NCBI GenBank assembly: GCA_902476475.1 | Contig: CABSDO010000045.1 | Span: 1-15,920 of the forward strand | Direction of reading: 5' to 3' | Length of the DNA: 15,920 nucleotides | Origin: an uncultured Collinsella sp. | Lineage (GTDB): Bacteria; Actinomycetota; Coriobacteriia; Coriobacteriales; Coriobacteriaceae | Shown: positions 1 through 6,867 of the stretch, one piece after another | Layout of the letters: every line of letters begins with the position of its first letter | Numbering within the stretch: position 1 is the stretch's first letter | The notes under the pieces: model-generated | Database searches by the model: none | The model's input: the letters and a program-made list of their open reading frames with translations, nothing else | Told to the model about the DNA's origin: nothing | Made by a program: the position numbers and the translations under genes

Positions 1-79
1 TCTGGTCAGGTCCGGAAGGAAGCAGCCATAAGGAGCCTCTGTCGGGCATCCGAATCCATCGAGCGCACGGGCGCTTTTT
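1..79 (+). ncRNA. ffs: Signal recognition particle RNA (4.5S-type), 3' part
   Basis: Positions 4-27 carry the hallmark SRP RNA core: GGTCAGGTCCGGAAGGAAGC followed by AGCC. This is the universally conserved helix 8 region, with the GGAA tetraloop and the symmetric and asymmetric internal loops that bind Ffh. The 5' strand of the molecule lies upstream of the window, so the gene is partial. The 3' end is uncertain. Positions 62-75 can fold on themselves (AGCGC, loop ACGG, GCGCT) and are followed by a T-run at 75-79, which looks like a terminator. The same CGGGCGC could instead pair with the missing 5' end to close the SRP rod. Being close to a 4.5S bacterial-type RNA without an Alu domain is an inference from the short 3' side. 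The RNA guides nascent membrane proteins to FtsY and SecYEG. Confidence 0.9.
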
Positions 80-92
80 GGTGCCGCGACAT

Positions 93-187
93 GGCCCGGC
101 CGGCGGCGAGGTATTTGGTGTCTCGCTGGTCCTCGGCTGCGCCTGCGGGATCGCTCGACTACCAAATACCTCGTCACCGGCCGGGCC
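93..187. repeat. Long imperfect inverted repeat just downstream of the SRP RNA gene
   Basis: A 27-base left arm (93-119, ending GAGGTATTTGGT) is matched by a right arm at 161-187 (starting ACCAAATACCTC). 25 of 27 positions pair, and one of the two exceptions is a G-T wobble. The 41-base loop shows no coding pattern. Weaker pairing continues outward (TTTTTGG near 75-81 against CCAAAAA at 195-201), so the element may span about 75-201. It begins where the SRP RNA T-run ends. It could be a REP- or MITE-like element, a bidirectional terminator or a processing site. The pairing is seen directly; the role is unknown. Confidence 0.7.
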
Positions 188-329
188 CCGTCGTCCAAAA
201 ATCACCCGTAAAGGCGCGTTTATCTAATTTAATCTATCCCTTGCGGAATGCGGCTTGCTGGTTTTGTCTGGGCATTGATGGCTGCGTGGTTCAAGAGGCG
301 GCGGTGCTGTTGCTTGCATTTTTGCAGTT

Positions 330-372
330 AAAGGGGCCCGTTTCCCTGGGTTGGGGAAACGGGCCTCTTTTT
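330..372. terminator. Bidirectional intrinsic terminator after the first surface-protein gene
   Basis: A 12-bp perfect stem GGCCCGTTTCCC (335-346) pairs with GGGAAACGGGCC (354-365) over a 7-base loop. A T-run follows on the plus strand (368-372) and a shorter one on the minus strand. It lies about 45 bases beyond the stop codon of the minus-strand gene ending at 416. It faces convergent transcription from the SRP RNA side. An almost identical structure follows the paralogous gene at 1663-1703. Confidence 0.85.
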
Positions 373-415
373 GTCTCTGGGCTTGTGGATTGGCGAAGAC
401 AATAACCGCTGGCAG

Positions 416-1447
416 CTATTTTGAGTTCTTGATGCGGCGTGTGGCTGTGGCGGTTATTCCGAGGCCTGCGGCGGCGATTCCTGCGAATGCGATTGCGCTC
501 GGTGCTGTGTCGCCCGTGTTTGCGAGCTTGCCGGCGGTCGTATTTGCTTGCTTCCCGCTGCTCGAGTTCGCTTGCTTGGTGGAACTTGGCGAGGTGTCTT
601 TACCGGTCGCGGACGAGCCGGTGGGCTGTGTCGTCTCGGTCGGTTGCGCTGAGCCGGAGGGAGGCACTGTCTCGGTCGGTTTTGCTATCTCGGGCGAGGC
701 GGCCTTGTCTGCCGCGGCCTTTGCCTCTTCGTATGCCTTGCAGGCGTCGTTATAGGCCGCTTGTGCCTTTTCCAAATCGCCGAGGAGCGCATCTCGCTTG
801 GCTATGTCCTCGTCGATATGGGTTTTGACATTCTTCGCATCACTTTCAAGGTTATTAATCACTCTTTCCTGGCTCTCGAGCCTATGCCGAACTCGGTCAA
901 GCTCCTCTTCACAAAACTCTTCTTGCCGTTTTGCCGCCATGATCTCCGAACGCAACTGCTTAATGGTTTCGCTAATAGCTTTGCTAGGCTCCTCGTCGCC
1001 GAGGTCCTTAAGCACCTTATCTAATTTTGCCTGAAGGCCGCTTGTCCGGTTGCGGGCCTCATCGTATCTGGCTTGGGCTGCATCGACGTTCGCTTGCATG
1101 GCGGGAAGGGGTCCCCTGTATTTGGCGGCTTCCGCCACCAGCTTGTCGTAGATCTCTTGAAGAGCAGCAATGTCAGCATCGATTCCCGCAAGTTTCTCGG
1201 GACTTGCGGCGTCTTTTGCGGCTTCGAGGTTTTTGAGCGCTTCCTGCATGGCTGCATACGCTTTGTCTTTTTCGGTGGCCGCGGTTTCGCTCGAGTTCGC
1301 GGCCGCTGTCTGCAAGGCGACTGCATCGGTGGGGGAGCTGATTTCTGCCGCGATCGCCGTTGCGGGGGCGATTCCCGCGGCAAGTGCCACGGAAAGGGCG
1401 ATGCCCATGGTTGCTCGTCTTGCTCTTCTTGCGAGAATGTCGTTCAT
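416..1447 (-). CDS. Secreted coiled-coil surface protein with LANTG sorting signal (copy 1)
   Basis: This 343-residue protein is likely exported and covalently anchored to the cell wall. Residues 1-34 form a signal peptide with a basic start (RRARR), a hydrophobic core and an AIAA cleavage region. Residues about 58-245 are rich in Ala, Glu, Lys and Leu with heptad-like spacing, predicting a long coiled coil. Residues about 250-307 form a Pro/Thr/Ser-rich wall-spanning linker. LANTG at 308-312, a weakly hydrophobic stretch and the basic tail RRIKNSK complete a sorting signal. LAXTG is the motif preferred by class E sortases of high-GC Gram-positives. Cys179 and Cys236 are shared with the paralogue at 1747-2814. 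The ATG is preceded by GAGGTG five bases upstream. Partner or ligand is unknown; an adhesin or wall-organising role is only a guess, and no known binding domain was recognised. Confidence 0.85.
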   Translation of the reverse strand: MNDILARRARRATMGIALSVALAAGIAPATAIAAEISSPTDAVALQTAAANSSETAATEKDKAYAAMQEALKNLEAAKDAASPEKLAGIDADIAALQEIYDKLVAEAAKYRGPLPAMQANVDAAQARYDEARNRTSGLQAKLDKVLKDLGDEEPSKAISETIKQLRSEIMAAKRQEEFCEEELDRVRHRLESQERVINNLESDAKNVKTHIDEDIAKRDALLGDLEKAQAAYNDACKAYEEAKAAADKAASPEIAKPTETVPPSGSAQPTETTQPTGSSATGKDTSPSSTKQANSSSGKQANTTAGKLANTGDTAPSAIAFAGIAAAGLGITATATRRIKNSK

Positions 1448-1518
1448 CTCGGCACCTCATTTCAAGGGTCGGCGGCTCAACTTGGTAGCACTAAGGTAAG
1501 TATATCAGGCGGTTTACC
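1448..1518 (-). promoter_or_regulatory. Promoter and leader of surface-protein gene copy 1
   Basis: Read on the minus strand, a -10 hexamer TATACT lies at 1504-1499, giving a predicted leader of about 45 bases. A GAGGTG ribosome binding site sits just before the ATG. Immediately upstream of the -10 is GGTAAACC (1518-1511), which corresponds to GGTCGACC in the duplicate promoter. This GGT-NN-ACC dyad stays symmetric in both copies while its centre changed, so it may be an operator. No convincing -35 hexamer is visible, which would fit activator dependence, but that is inference. Confidence 0.5.
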
Positions 1519-1662
1519 CGTCGTTGATCGGGTGCGCGCGTATACCCCTCGATTAACAGCCATTAAATCTATTCCTTAAGGAATGCTGCTCGCTGGCGTT
1601 ATTTGGAGCGCGGTGGCTATGTGGTTCAAGAGACGGCGGCATTGCCATTTGTTTTTACAAGT

Positions 1663-1703
1663 AAAGAGGCCCGTTTCCCTGGTGGGGAAACGGGCCTCTT
1701 TTT
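1663..1703. terminator. Bidirectional intrinsic terminator after the second surface-protein gene
   Basis: A 17-bp perfect stem AAAGAGGCCCGTTTCCC (1663-1679) pairs with 1685-1701 across a 5-base loop. A T-run completes it on the plus strand, and CTCTTT follows on the minus strand. It ends the minus-strand transcript of the gene at 1747-2814 before the promoter of the next copy. It is a near-duplicate of the structure at 330-372, with a better-paired base of the stem. Confidence 0.88.
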
Positions 1704-1746
1704 GTCTCTGGGCTTGTGGGTTGGCGAAGACAATAACCGCTGGCGG

Positions 1747-2814
1747 CTATTTTGAGTTCTTGATGCGGCGGGTGGCTGCGGCGGTTATTCCGAGGCCTGC
1801 GGCGGCGATTCCTGCTAGGGCGATTGCGCTTGGCGTTGTGTCGCCTGTGTTTGCGAGCTTGTCGGCGGTCGTAGTTGCTTGCTTGCCGTTGCTTGTGTTC
1901 GCTTGCTTGGCGGAGCTCGGTGCGGCGTCTTTGCCGGTCGCGGATGAGCTGGCGGGCTGCGCCGTCTCGGCCGGTTGCGCTGAACCGGAGGGAGGCGTTG
2001 CCTCGGTGGGTTTCGTTATCTCGGGCGAGGTGGCCTTGTCTGCTGCGGCTTTTGCCTCTTCGTATGCCTTGCAGGCGTCGTCATAGGCCGCTTGCGCTTT
2101 TTCCAAATTGTCGAGGAGCGCATCTCGCCAGGCTGTGAACTGGTCGATATTGGCTTTATATTTCTCTACAGCACGTTCACAGTTATTAACTCGTCTTTCC
2201 TGATTTCTGAGGCGGAGCTGGAACTCGCGGAGCTCCTCTTCGCAATGGCCTACTTGCGCTTTTGCCGTTATGATCTCACTGCGCAACTGCCTTATTTGCT
2301 GTTTAGTAGTTTCGACAAACTCCTCGTAGCCGAGTGCTTCGAGTGTCTTAAGCATCTCAAGTTTCTTGTCTAATTCTGCTTGGAGCTCGCTTACCCGGTT
2401 GATGGCCCCGTCGTATTTGGCTTGGCCTGCATCGATGTCCGCTTGCATGGTGGGAAGGAGTTCCCTCTCTTCGACGGCTTGCGCCGCCATCTTGTCGCGG
2501 AGCTCTTGAAAACGGGCAATGTCATCATTGAATCTCGCAATTTTCTCGGGACTTGCGGCGTCTTTTGCGGCCTCGAGGTTTTTGAGCGCTTCCTGCATGG
2601 CTGCATACGCTTTTTCTTTTGCGGCGGCCGCATCTTCCGTCTGCAGGGTGCCCGAATTGCCGCTGGTGGCGCTCGTCTGCGAAACGGCCGCACCGGTGGG
2701 GGAACTGGTTTCTGCCGCGATCGCCGTTGCGGGGGCGATTCCCGCGACAAGTGCCGCGGAAAGGGCGATGCCCACGGTTGCTCGTCTTGCTCTTCTTGCG
2801 AGAATGTCGTTCAT
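1747..2814 (-). CDS. Secreted coiled-coil surface protein with LANTG sorting signal (copy 2)
   Basis: This 355-residue paralogue of the 416-1447 product has the same architecture. A near-identical signal peptide occupies residues 1-34. A long Ala/Glu/Lys coiled coil spans about 65-257 and a Pro/Thr/Ser linker about 262-319. LANTG lies at 320-324, followed by a membrane segment and the tail RRIKNSK. The ends are almost the same as in copy 1, whereas residues about 40-65 and 92-235 differ at many positions and are 12 residues longer overall. Cys191 and Cys248 match Cys179 and Cys236 of copy 1; Cys212 is unique. The start has the same GAGGTG site as copy 1. It is monocistronic, with its own promoter and terminator. 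Wall attachment by a class E-type sortase is inferred from the LAXTG motif. The function is unknown and no sortase gene lies in the window. Confidence 0.85.
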   Translation of the reverse strand: MNDILARRARRATVGIALSAALVAGIAPATAIAAETSSPTGAAVSQTSATSGNSGTLQTEDAAAAKEKAYAAMQEALKNLEAAKDAASPEKIARFNDDIARFQELRDKMAAQAVEERELLPTMQADIDAGQAKYDGAINRVSELQAELDKKLEMLKTLEALGYEEFVETTKQQIRQLRSEIITAKAQVGHCEEELREFQLRLRNQERRVNNCERAVEKYKANIDQFTAWRDALLDNLEKAQAAYDDACKAYEEAKAAADKATSPEITKPTEATPPSGSAQPAETAQPASSSATGKDAAPSSAKQANTSNGKQATTTADKLANTGDTTPSAIALAGIAAAGLGITAAATRRIKNSK

Positions 2815-2884
2815 CTCGGCACCTCATTTCAAGGGTCGGCGACTAACTTGGTAGCACTAATGTAAGTATATCAGGCGGTCGACC
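2815..2884 (-). promoter_or_regulatory. Promoter and leader of surface-protein gene copy 2
   Basis: On the minus strand a TATACT -10 hexamer lies at 2870-2865, and the leader is nearly identical to that of copy 1. GGTCGACC (2884-2877) sits directly upstream, in the place of GGTAAACC in copy 1. Farther upstream the two promoters diverge after a shared GCGC-rich stretch. No clear -35 element is seen. Confidence 0.5.
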
Positions 2885-2923
2885 CGACACTGGCTGGGTG
2901 TGCGCGTGCCTTTCCGCTTCTTT

Positions 2924-2938
2924 GGAAACCGAATCCCA
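2924..2938 (-). repeat. Isolated copy of the GGGA...TTTCC palindrome half-site
   Basis: Positions 2924-2938 read GGAAACCGAATCCCA. They match GGAAACCGCATCCCA at 7698-7712 in 14 of 15 bases. The latter is one arm of the nested palindrome cluster 4.8 kb away. Here the half-site stands alone between the surface-protein promoter and the ABC exporter promoter. It could be a decayed element or coincidence. Confidence 0.4.
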
Positions 2939-2955
2939 TTAGAAATGACGAGTTG

Positions 2956-2985
2956 TTTACGCTTCTTTTGGGCTCACCGTACTAT
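2956..2985 (+). promoter_or_regulatory. Putative promoter of the ABC exporter operon
   Basis: TTTACG (2956-2961) and TACTAT (2980-2985) are separated by 18 bases and resemble -35 and -10 hexamers. The predicted start near 2992 would give a leader of roughly 38 bases before the ATG at 3030. The region is more AT-rich than its surroundings. Confidence 0.45.
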
Positions 2986-3029
2986 CATGATTCGAATTGA
3001 ATGTGGATGATGATAGGGAGCGCCTTTTT

Positions 3030-4880
3030 ATGATTGAGCTGCTTAGGCGTTTTGGTGGTAAGTTTCGCCGGTATATGGTGATCGGCCCTGCGTGTAAGCT
3101 GATCGAAGTGATCTTTGACCTGCTGACGCCGCTGGTGATTGCCCAGATGATCGACAAGGGCATTGGCTCGCACGACGTGAGCGCCGTTATCCACTACGGC
3201 ATGCTACTTGCCGCCATGGCCGTGATCGGCATCTCGTTTACGCTCGTCTGCCAAAAGATGGCGGCGCTCACCTCGCAGGGCATGGGCACCGACATTCGCG
3301 GCGCGCTCTACGAGCACATCAACAAGCTGAGCTATGCTGAGCTCGACCGCTTTGGCACGCCGTCGCTCATCACCCGCATCACCAACGACGTTAACCAGGT
3401 CCAGCTCGCTGTGGCGCTGGGCGTGCGCATGCTCATCCGCTGGCCCTTTCTAGCGGTGGGCTCCATGTGCGCGGCCCTTGCCATCGACCTTAAGCTCGGC
3501 ATCATCTTTTTGATCTGCACGCCCGCCATTGGCCTGGTGTTCTGGGTTGTCATGGCGCGCTGCATTCCGTACTACAAGCAGCTGCAGGCAAAGCTCGACC
3601 GCATCGCGCTTATCTGCCGCGAGGGGCTTTCGGGCGCTCGCGTGGTCCGTGCGTTTGTGCGCGAGGATCACGAGCGCAAGCGTTTTGCCCAGGCGGCCGA
3701 CGAGCAGGCGCATGTCGCCATCGCCGTGGGTAAGCTCTCGTCGACTCTCAACCCCGTCACGTTTTTGGTGATGAATCTGGGCGTGTGCGCCATCCTGTGG
3801 GTGGGCGGCATCCAGGTCAACGTGGGCGAGCTCACGCAGGGCCAGGTCATGGCGTTTGTGAACTACATGACGCAGACCCTGACCTCCATCGTGTACGTCG
3901 CCAACCTGGTCGTGGTCTTTACCAAGGTGAGCGCCAGTGCGTCGCGCATCAACGAGGTGCTCAATTGCGAGCCGAGCATCACCGACGAGGGCAACCAGCC
4001 GGTCGCGCTGCCCCAGGCACCCGCGACGGACGTCGACGCCCCGGTCTCCGCGCTGAGCTTTGACCATGCGAGCTTTTCGTTTGGCACCGGCGCTGCCAAT
4101 GCTGTCAACGATGTGACGCTGGAACTCCCGCTGGGCAAGACGCTCGGCATTATCGGCGGTACGGGTAGCGGCAAGTCCACGCTCGTCTCGCTCATCCCGC
4201 GCCTGTACGATGCGAGCACCGGCAGCGTGAGCGTGATGGGCGCCGACGTGCGCACCTGGCCGCTCGATCAGCTGCGCCACGTGGTCGCGACCGTTCCGCA
4301 GCGAGCGTCGCTGGTGAGCGGCACCATCCGCAGCAACCTGACCTGGCGTGACGAGTCGGCAACCGACGAGGAGCTCTGGGCGGCGCTCGACATGGCGCAG
4401 GCGAGCGAGTTCGTGCGCAACATGCCGCAGGGACTCGATGCCCCGGTCGAGGCGGGTGGTAAGAACTTCAGCGGTGGCCAACGCCAGCGCCTGACCATCG
4501 CGCGCGCCCTGGTGGGCTCGCCTCAGATATTGATCATGGACGACTCCGCCTCGGCGCTCGACTTTAAGACTGACGCGGCGCTTCGCCATGCCATTCGCGA
4601 GCGCAGCGTGCGCGGTGCCGCCGAGGGCGGGCTGCCGCTGACGACCGTCATCGTAAGTCAGCGCGTCTCGACCGTGCGCGATGCCGACGTGATCTGCGTG
4701 CTCGATCACGGTTCGGTTGCGGGCCTGGGTACGCACGACGAGCTGTACGCAAGCTGCCAGCTCTACCGCGAGATTTGCCAGTCGCAGCTCCGCCGTGAGG
4801 AGCTCGAGGGCCAGCAGGGGAGTGCGACGCCCGCTTCGGACTCCGCCCCTGCATCCACCCGCGCAAAGGAGGGCTGCTAA
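3030..4880 (+). CDS. ABC exporter half-transporter, subunit with degenerate Walker B and H-loop
   Basis: A 616-residue fused membrane and ATPase subunit of a type IV (B-family, BmrC/LmrC/TM287-like) exporter. The N-terminal half carries about six membrane spans and the C-terminal half one nucleotide-binding domain. Walker A GGTGSGKST is at 376-384 and the signature FSGGQ at 480-484. The Walker B end reads MDD (504-505), with Asp where the catalytic Glu normally is. The H-loop position is Gln544 (SQR instead of AHR). Such a subunit cannot hydrolyse ATP well at its own site but donates a canonical signature to its partner, encoded immediately downstream. The start was set at ATG 3030, preceded by AGGGAG nine bases upstream. 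An in-frame TTG at 2997 lacks a ribosome binding site. The substrate cannot be read from sequence; drugs, lipids or peptides are all possible. Confidence 0.93.
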   Translation: MIELLRRFGGKFRRYMVIGPACKLIEVIFDLLTPLVIAQMIDKGIGSHDVSAVIHYGMLLAAMAVIGISFTLVCQKMAALTSQGMGTDIRGALYEHINKLSYAELDRFGTPSLITRITNDVNQVQLAVALGVRMLIRWPFLAVGSMCAALAIDLKLGIIFLICTPAIGLVFWVVMARCIPYYKQLQAKLDRIALICREGLSGARVVRAFVREDHERKRFAQAADEQAHVAIAVGKLSSTLNPVTFLVMNLGVCAILWVGGIQVNVGELTQGQVMAFVNYMTQTLTSIVYVANLVVVFTKVSASASRINEVLNCEPSITDEGNQPVALPQAPATDVDAPVSALSFDHASFSFGTGAANAVNDVTLELPLGKTLGIIGGTGSGKSTLVSLIPRLYDASTGSVSVMGADVRTWPLDQLRHVVATVPQRASLVSGTIRSNLTWRDESATDEELWAALDMAQASEFVRNMPQGLDAPVEAGGKNFSGGQRQRLTIARALVGSPQILIMDDSASALDFKTDAALRHAIRERSVRGAAEGGLPLTTVIVSQRVSTVRDADVICVLDHGSVAGLGTHDELYASCQLYREICQSQLRREELEGQQGSATPASDSAPASTRAKEGC

Positions 4881-6740
4881 ATGAATCCGTATACTTCTTC
4901 CGGTTCGGTCGCCACGATGACGGCCAATGTGTCCGGTAGCGATAACCTCAACGATCTGGGTGACGGCCCGCGCCAGCCCGGCGACCCCGAGCGCTACCCC
5001 GTGGGCGCGGTGACTCGCCGCCTGATGGGCTACGTCCGTCCGCACCGCATCTCGTTTGCGGCGTCGTTTGTGAGTGCCGCCATCTCGGTGATTCTGCAAC
5101 TCTATACGCCCATCCTCGTCGGCGAGGGCATCGATCTCATCGTTGCCGCCGGACAGGTGGACTTCGATGCGCTGCTGCCGCTTGTCACCAAGCTCGCGAT
5201 TGTCGTGATGGGCGCTGCGGCGTTCCAGTGGCTGCAGGGCTACTGTGTTAACCGCCTGTCCTACGAGACGGTGCGCGACATGCGCGTGGAGGCGAGCGAC
5301 AAGCTCAGCCGCATGCCGCTCAGCTTTATCGACAGCCATGCCCACGGCGACCTTATGAGCCGTGTGGTCAACGATGTCGACCAGGTGGGCGACGGCCTGC
5401 TGCAGGGCTTCACGCAACTCTTTACTGGAGTCATCACTATCGTGGGCACGCTCGCGTTTATGCTCTCCATCAACCTGACCATGACGCTCGTGGTGGTGCT
5501 TGTCACACCTCTTTCCATCTTTGCGGCGGGCGCCATCGCCAAGCTCTCCAACAAGAGCTTTACAGCGCGGCAGCGCATTCAGGGCCAGCTGGGCGGCCAT
5601 ATCGAGGAGTATGTGGGTGAGCAAAAGCTCGTGGACGCCTTCGCCTATGGACCGAACGCGCAGCAGCGTTTCGACGCCCTCAACGCCGAGCTCTACACCG
5701 CGGGTGAGCGCGCGCAGTTTATGGGTTCGCTCTCTAACCCCGGCACGCGCTTTATCAACAACATCATCTATGCCGTGGTGGCCGTGATCGGCTGCGTTGG
5801 CGTGATTACGGGCGTGCCCGCGGCGCTCACGGTGGGCGGTGTGCAGATCTTCCTGTCTTACGCCAACCAGTACACCAAGCCGTTCAACGAGGTCACCAAC
5901 GTCATCACGCAGATCCAGACGGCCTATGCCTCGGCGCGCCGCATGTTTGCGCTGCTCGATGCACGCGAGCAGGAGCCCGATGCCGCGGATGCCGTTGAAC
6001 TCACAGCCCCGCAGGGTGAGGTCGCCTTTGAGCATGTGGACTTTAGCTACGTGCCCGACCGCAAGCTGCTGCAGGACATCTGCATCGACGCCAAGCCCGG
6101 TATGCGGTTTGCCCTCGTTGGCCCCACGGGCTGCGGTAAGACGACGCTCATCAACCTGCTGCTGCGCTTTTACGACATCGATGCCGGGCGCATCGTGGTC
6201 GACGGGCATTCCTCGCGCGACTACACGCGCGCAAGCCTGCGCCGTGCCTTTGGTATGGTGCTGCAGGACACTTGGCTGTTCGAAGGCACGGTGGCCCAGA
6301 ACATCGCTTACGGTTGTCCCGATGCCACACGCGAGCAGATTATCGAGGCGGCCAAGCGCGCGCATGCGCACAAGTTTATCGTGCAGCTGCCAGGCGGCTA
6401 CGACACGGTGATCGGCGAGGACGGCGGCACGTTTAGCCAGGGCCAAAAGCAGCTGCTGTGCATCGCGCGCGTCATGCTCACCGACCCGGCGATTCTGCTG
6501 CTGGACGAGGCGACCTCGAGCATCGATACGCGCACCGAGCTGCAGGTGCAGGCGGCATTTGACGAGCTCATGGCCGGTCGCACGAGCTTTGTCGTGGCGC
6601 ACCGCCTATCGACGATCCGTAACGCCGATTGCATCCTGGTCATGCGCGACGGGCAGATTATCGAGCGTGGCACGCACGACGAGCTGCTAGCGGCAGGCGG
6701 CTTCTACGCCGAGCTCTATCGCAGCCAGTTTGCCCAGTGA
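4881..6740 (+). CDS. ABC exporter half-transporter, catalytic partner with degenerate signature motif
   Basis: A 619-residue second half of the exporter, with a roughly 45-residue Gly/Asp/Pro-containing hydrophilic N-terminal extension. About six membrane spans and a C-terminal ATPase domain follow. Walker A GPTGCGKTT is at 414-422, Walker B LLLDE has Glu543, and the H-loop has His574 in AHRLST; all are canonical. The signature is altered to FSQGQ (518-522). Paired with the upstream subunit, this gives one complete ATP site (this Walker A/B/H plus the partner's FSGGQ) and one degenerate site. That is the known asymmetry of heterodimeric exporters such as BmrCD and TM287/288. The ATG directly abuts the stop of the previous gene, and AAGGAGG seven to eight bases upstream lies inside that gene's end. 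Translational coupling is therefore likely. No terminator is seen after the stop. Confidence 0.94.
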   Translation: MNPYTSSGSVATMTANVSGSDNLNDLGDGPRQPGDPERYPVGAVTRRLMGYVRPHRISFAASFVSAAISVILQLYTPILVGEGIDLIVAAGQVDFDALLPLVTKLAIVVMGAAAFQWLQGYCVNRLSYETVRDMRVEASDKLSRMPLSFIDSHAHGDLMSRVVNDVDQVGDGLLQGFTQLFTGVITIVGTLAFMLSINLTMTLVVVLVTPLSIFAAGAIAKLSNKSFTARQRIQGQLGGHIEEYVGEQKLVDAFAYGPNAQQRFDALNAELYTAGERAQFMGSLSNPGTRFINNIIYAVVAVIGCVGVITGVPAALTVGGVQIFLSYANQYTKPFNEVTNVITQIQTAYASARRMFALLDAREQEPDAADAVELTAPQGEVAFEHVDFSYVPDRKLLQDICIDAKPGMRFALVGPTGCGKTTLINLLLRFYDIDAGRIVVDGHSSRDYTRASLRRAFGMVLQDTWLFEGTVAQNIAYGCPDATREQIIEAAKRAHAHKFIVQLPGGYDTVIGEDGGTFSQGQKQLLCIARVMLTDPAILLLDEATSSIDTRTELQVQAAFDELMAGRTSFVVAHRLSTIRNADCILVMRDGQIIERGTHDELLAAGGFYAELYRSQFAQ

Positions 6741-6780
6741 GCAAGCCCGTGGGGCAAATTAATCAATCGACAGACGGTGG

Positions 6781-6811
6781 TTTACATCTGTCACGTTAGT
6801 ACTAAGATATT
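6781..6811 (+). promoter_or_regulatory. Possible promoter with palindromic operator before the flavodoxin gene
   Basis: TTTACA (6781-6786) could be a -35 box, with GATATT (6806-6811) as a distant -10 (19-base spacer). Between them lies the perfect 10-base palindrome TTAGTACTAA (6796-6805), a possible repressor site. A small GACAGA...TCTGTC dyad (6769-6792) overlaps the -35. This is suggestive only; no regulator gene is adjacent. Confidence 0.3.
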
Positions 6812-6867
6812 CATCTAATAAATTGCATTAGTGGCTTTAGTTTTGGAGGATACGAGGCAACGTGACT

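Larger units (their letters stand above)
228..2910. repeat. Tandem duplication of a ~1.33-kb surface-protein unit
   Basis: Two direct copies are recognisable at about 228-1543 and 1564-2910. Similarity starts near AATCTAT (231 and 1567). It includes GTGGTTCAAGAG upstream of the terminators, the terminators themselves, the 3' untranslated bases, the whole gene, the leader and the promoter, and ends in a GCGCG-rich stretch. The duplicated unit is therefore a full transcription unit, not just a coding region. The boundaries are approximate because both edges have drifted, and no flanking target repeats or transposase are visible. Confidence 0.85.

Noticed and set aside
1..415. Additional genes in the first 415 bases
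   Set aside because: Open frames there run through the SRP RNA end, the inverted repeat or the terminator and lack ribosome binding sites. The stretch is explained by RNA, palindrome and duplicated 3' untranslated sequence.
5..2910. The surface-protein duplication as an insertion sequence or transposon
   Set aside because: No transposase, terminal inverted repeats or target duplication is visible at the edges; simple tandem duplication explains it.
2997..3029. TTG start at 2997 for the first ABC gene
   Set aside because: No ribosome binding site precedes it and it would sit at the predicted transcription start. ATG 3030 has AGGGAG at a suitable distance and begins like other exporters.
3450..6602. 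A 1050-codon open frame on the minus strand across both ABC genes
   Set aside because: It is antisense to two clear exporter genes. Its translation is rich in Arg and His with low-complexity runs, as expected from GC-rich codon bias on the opposite strand, and it shows no recognisable domain.
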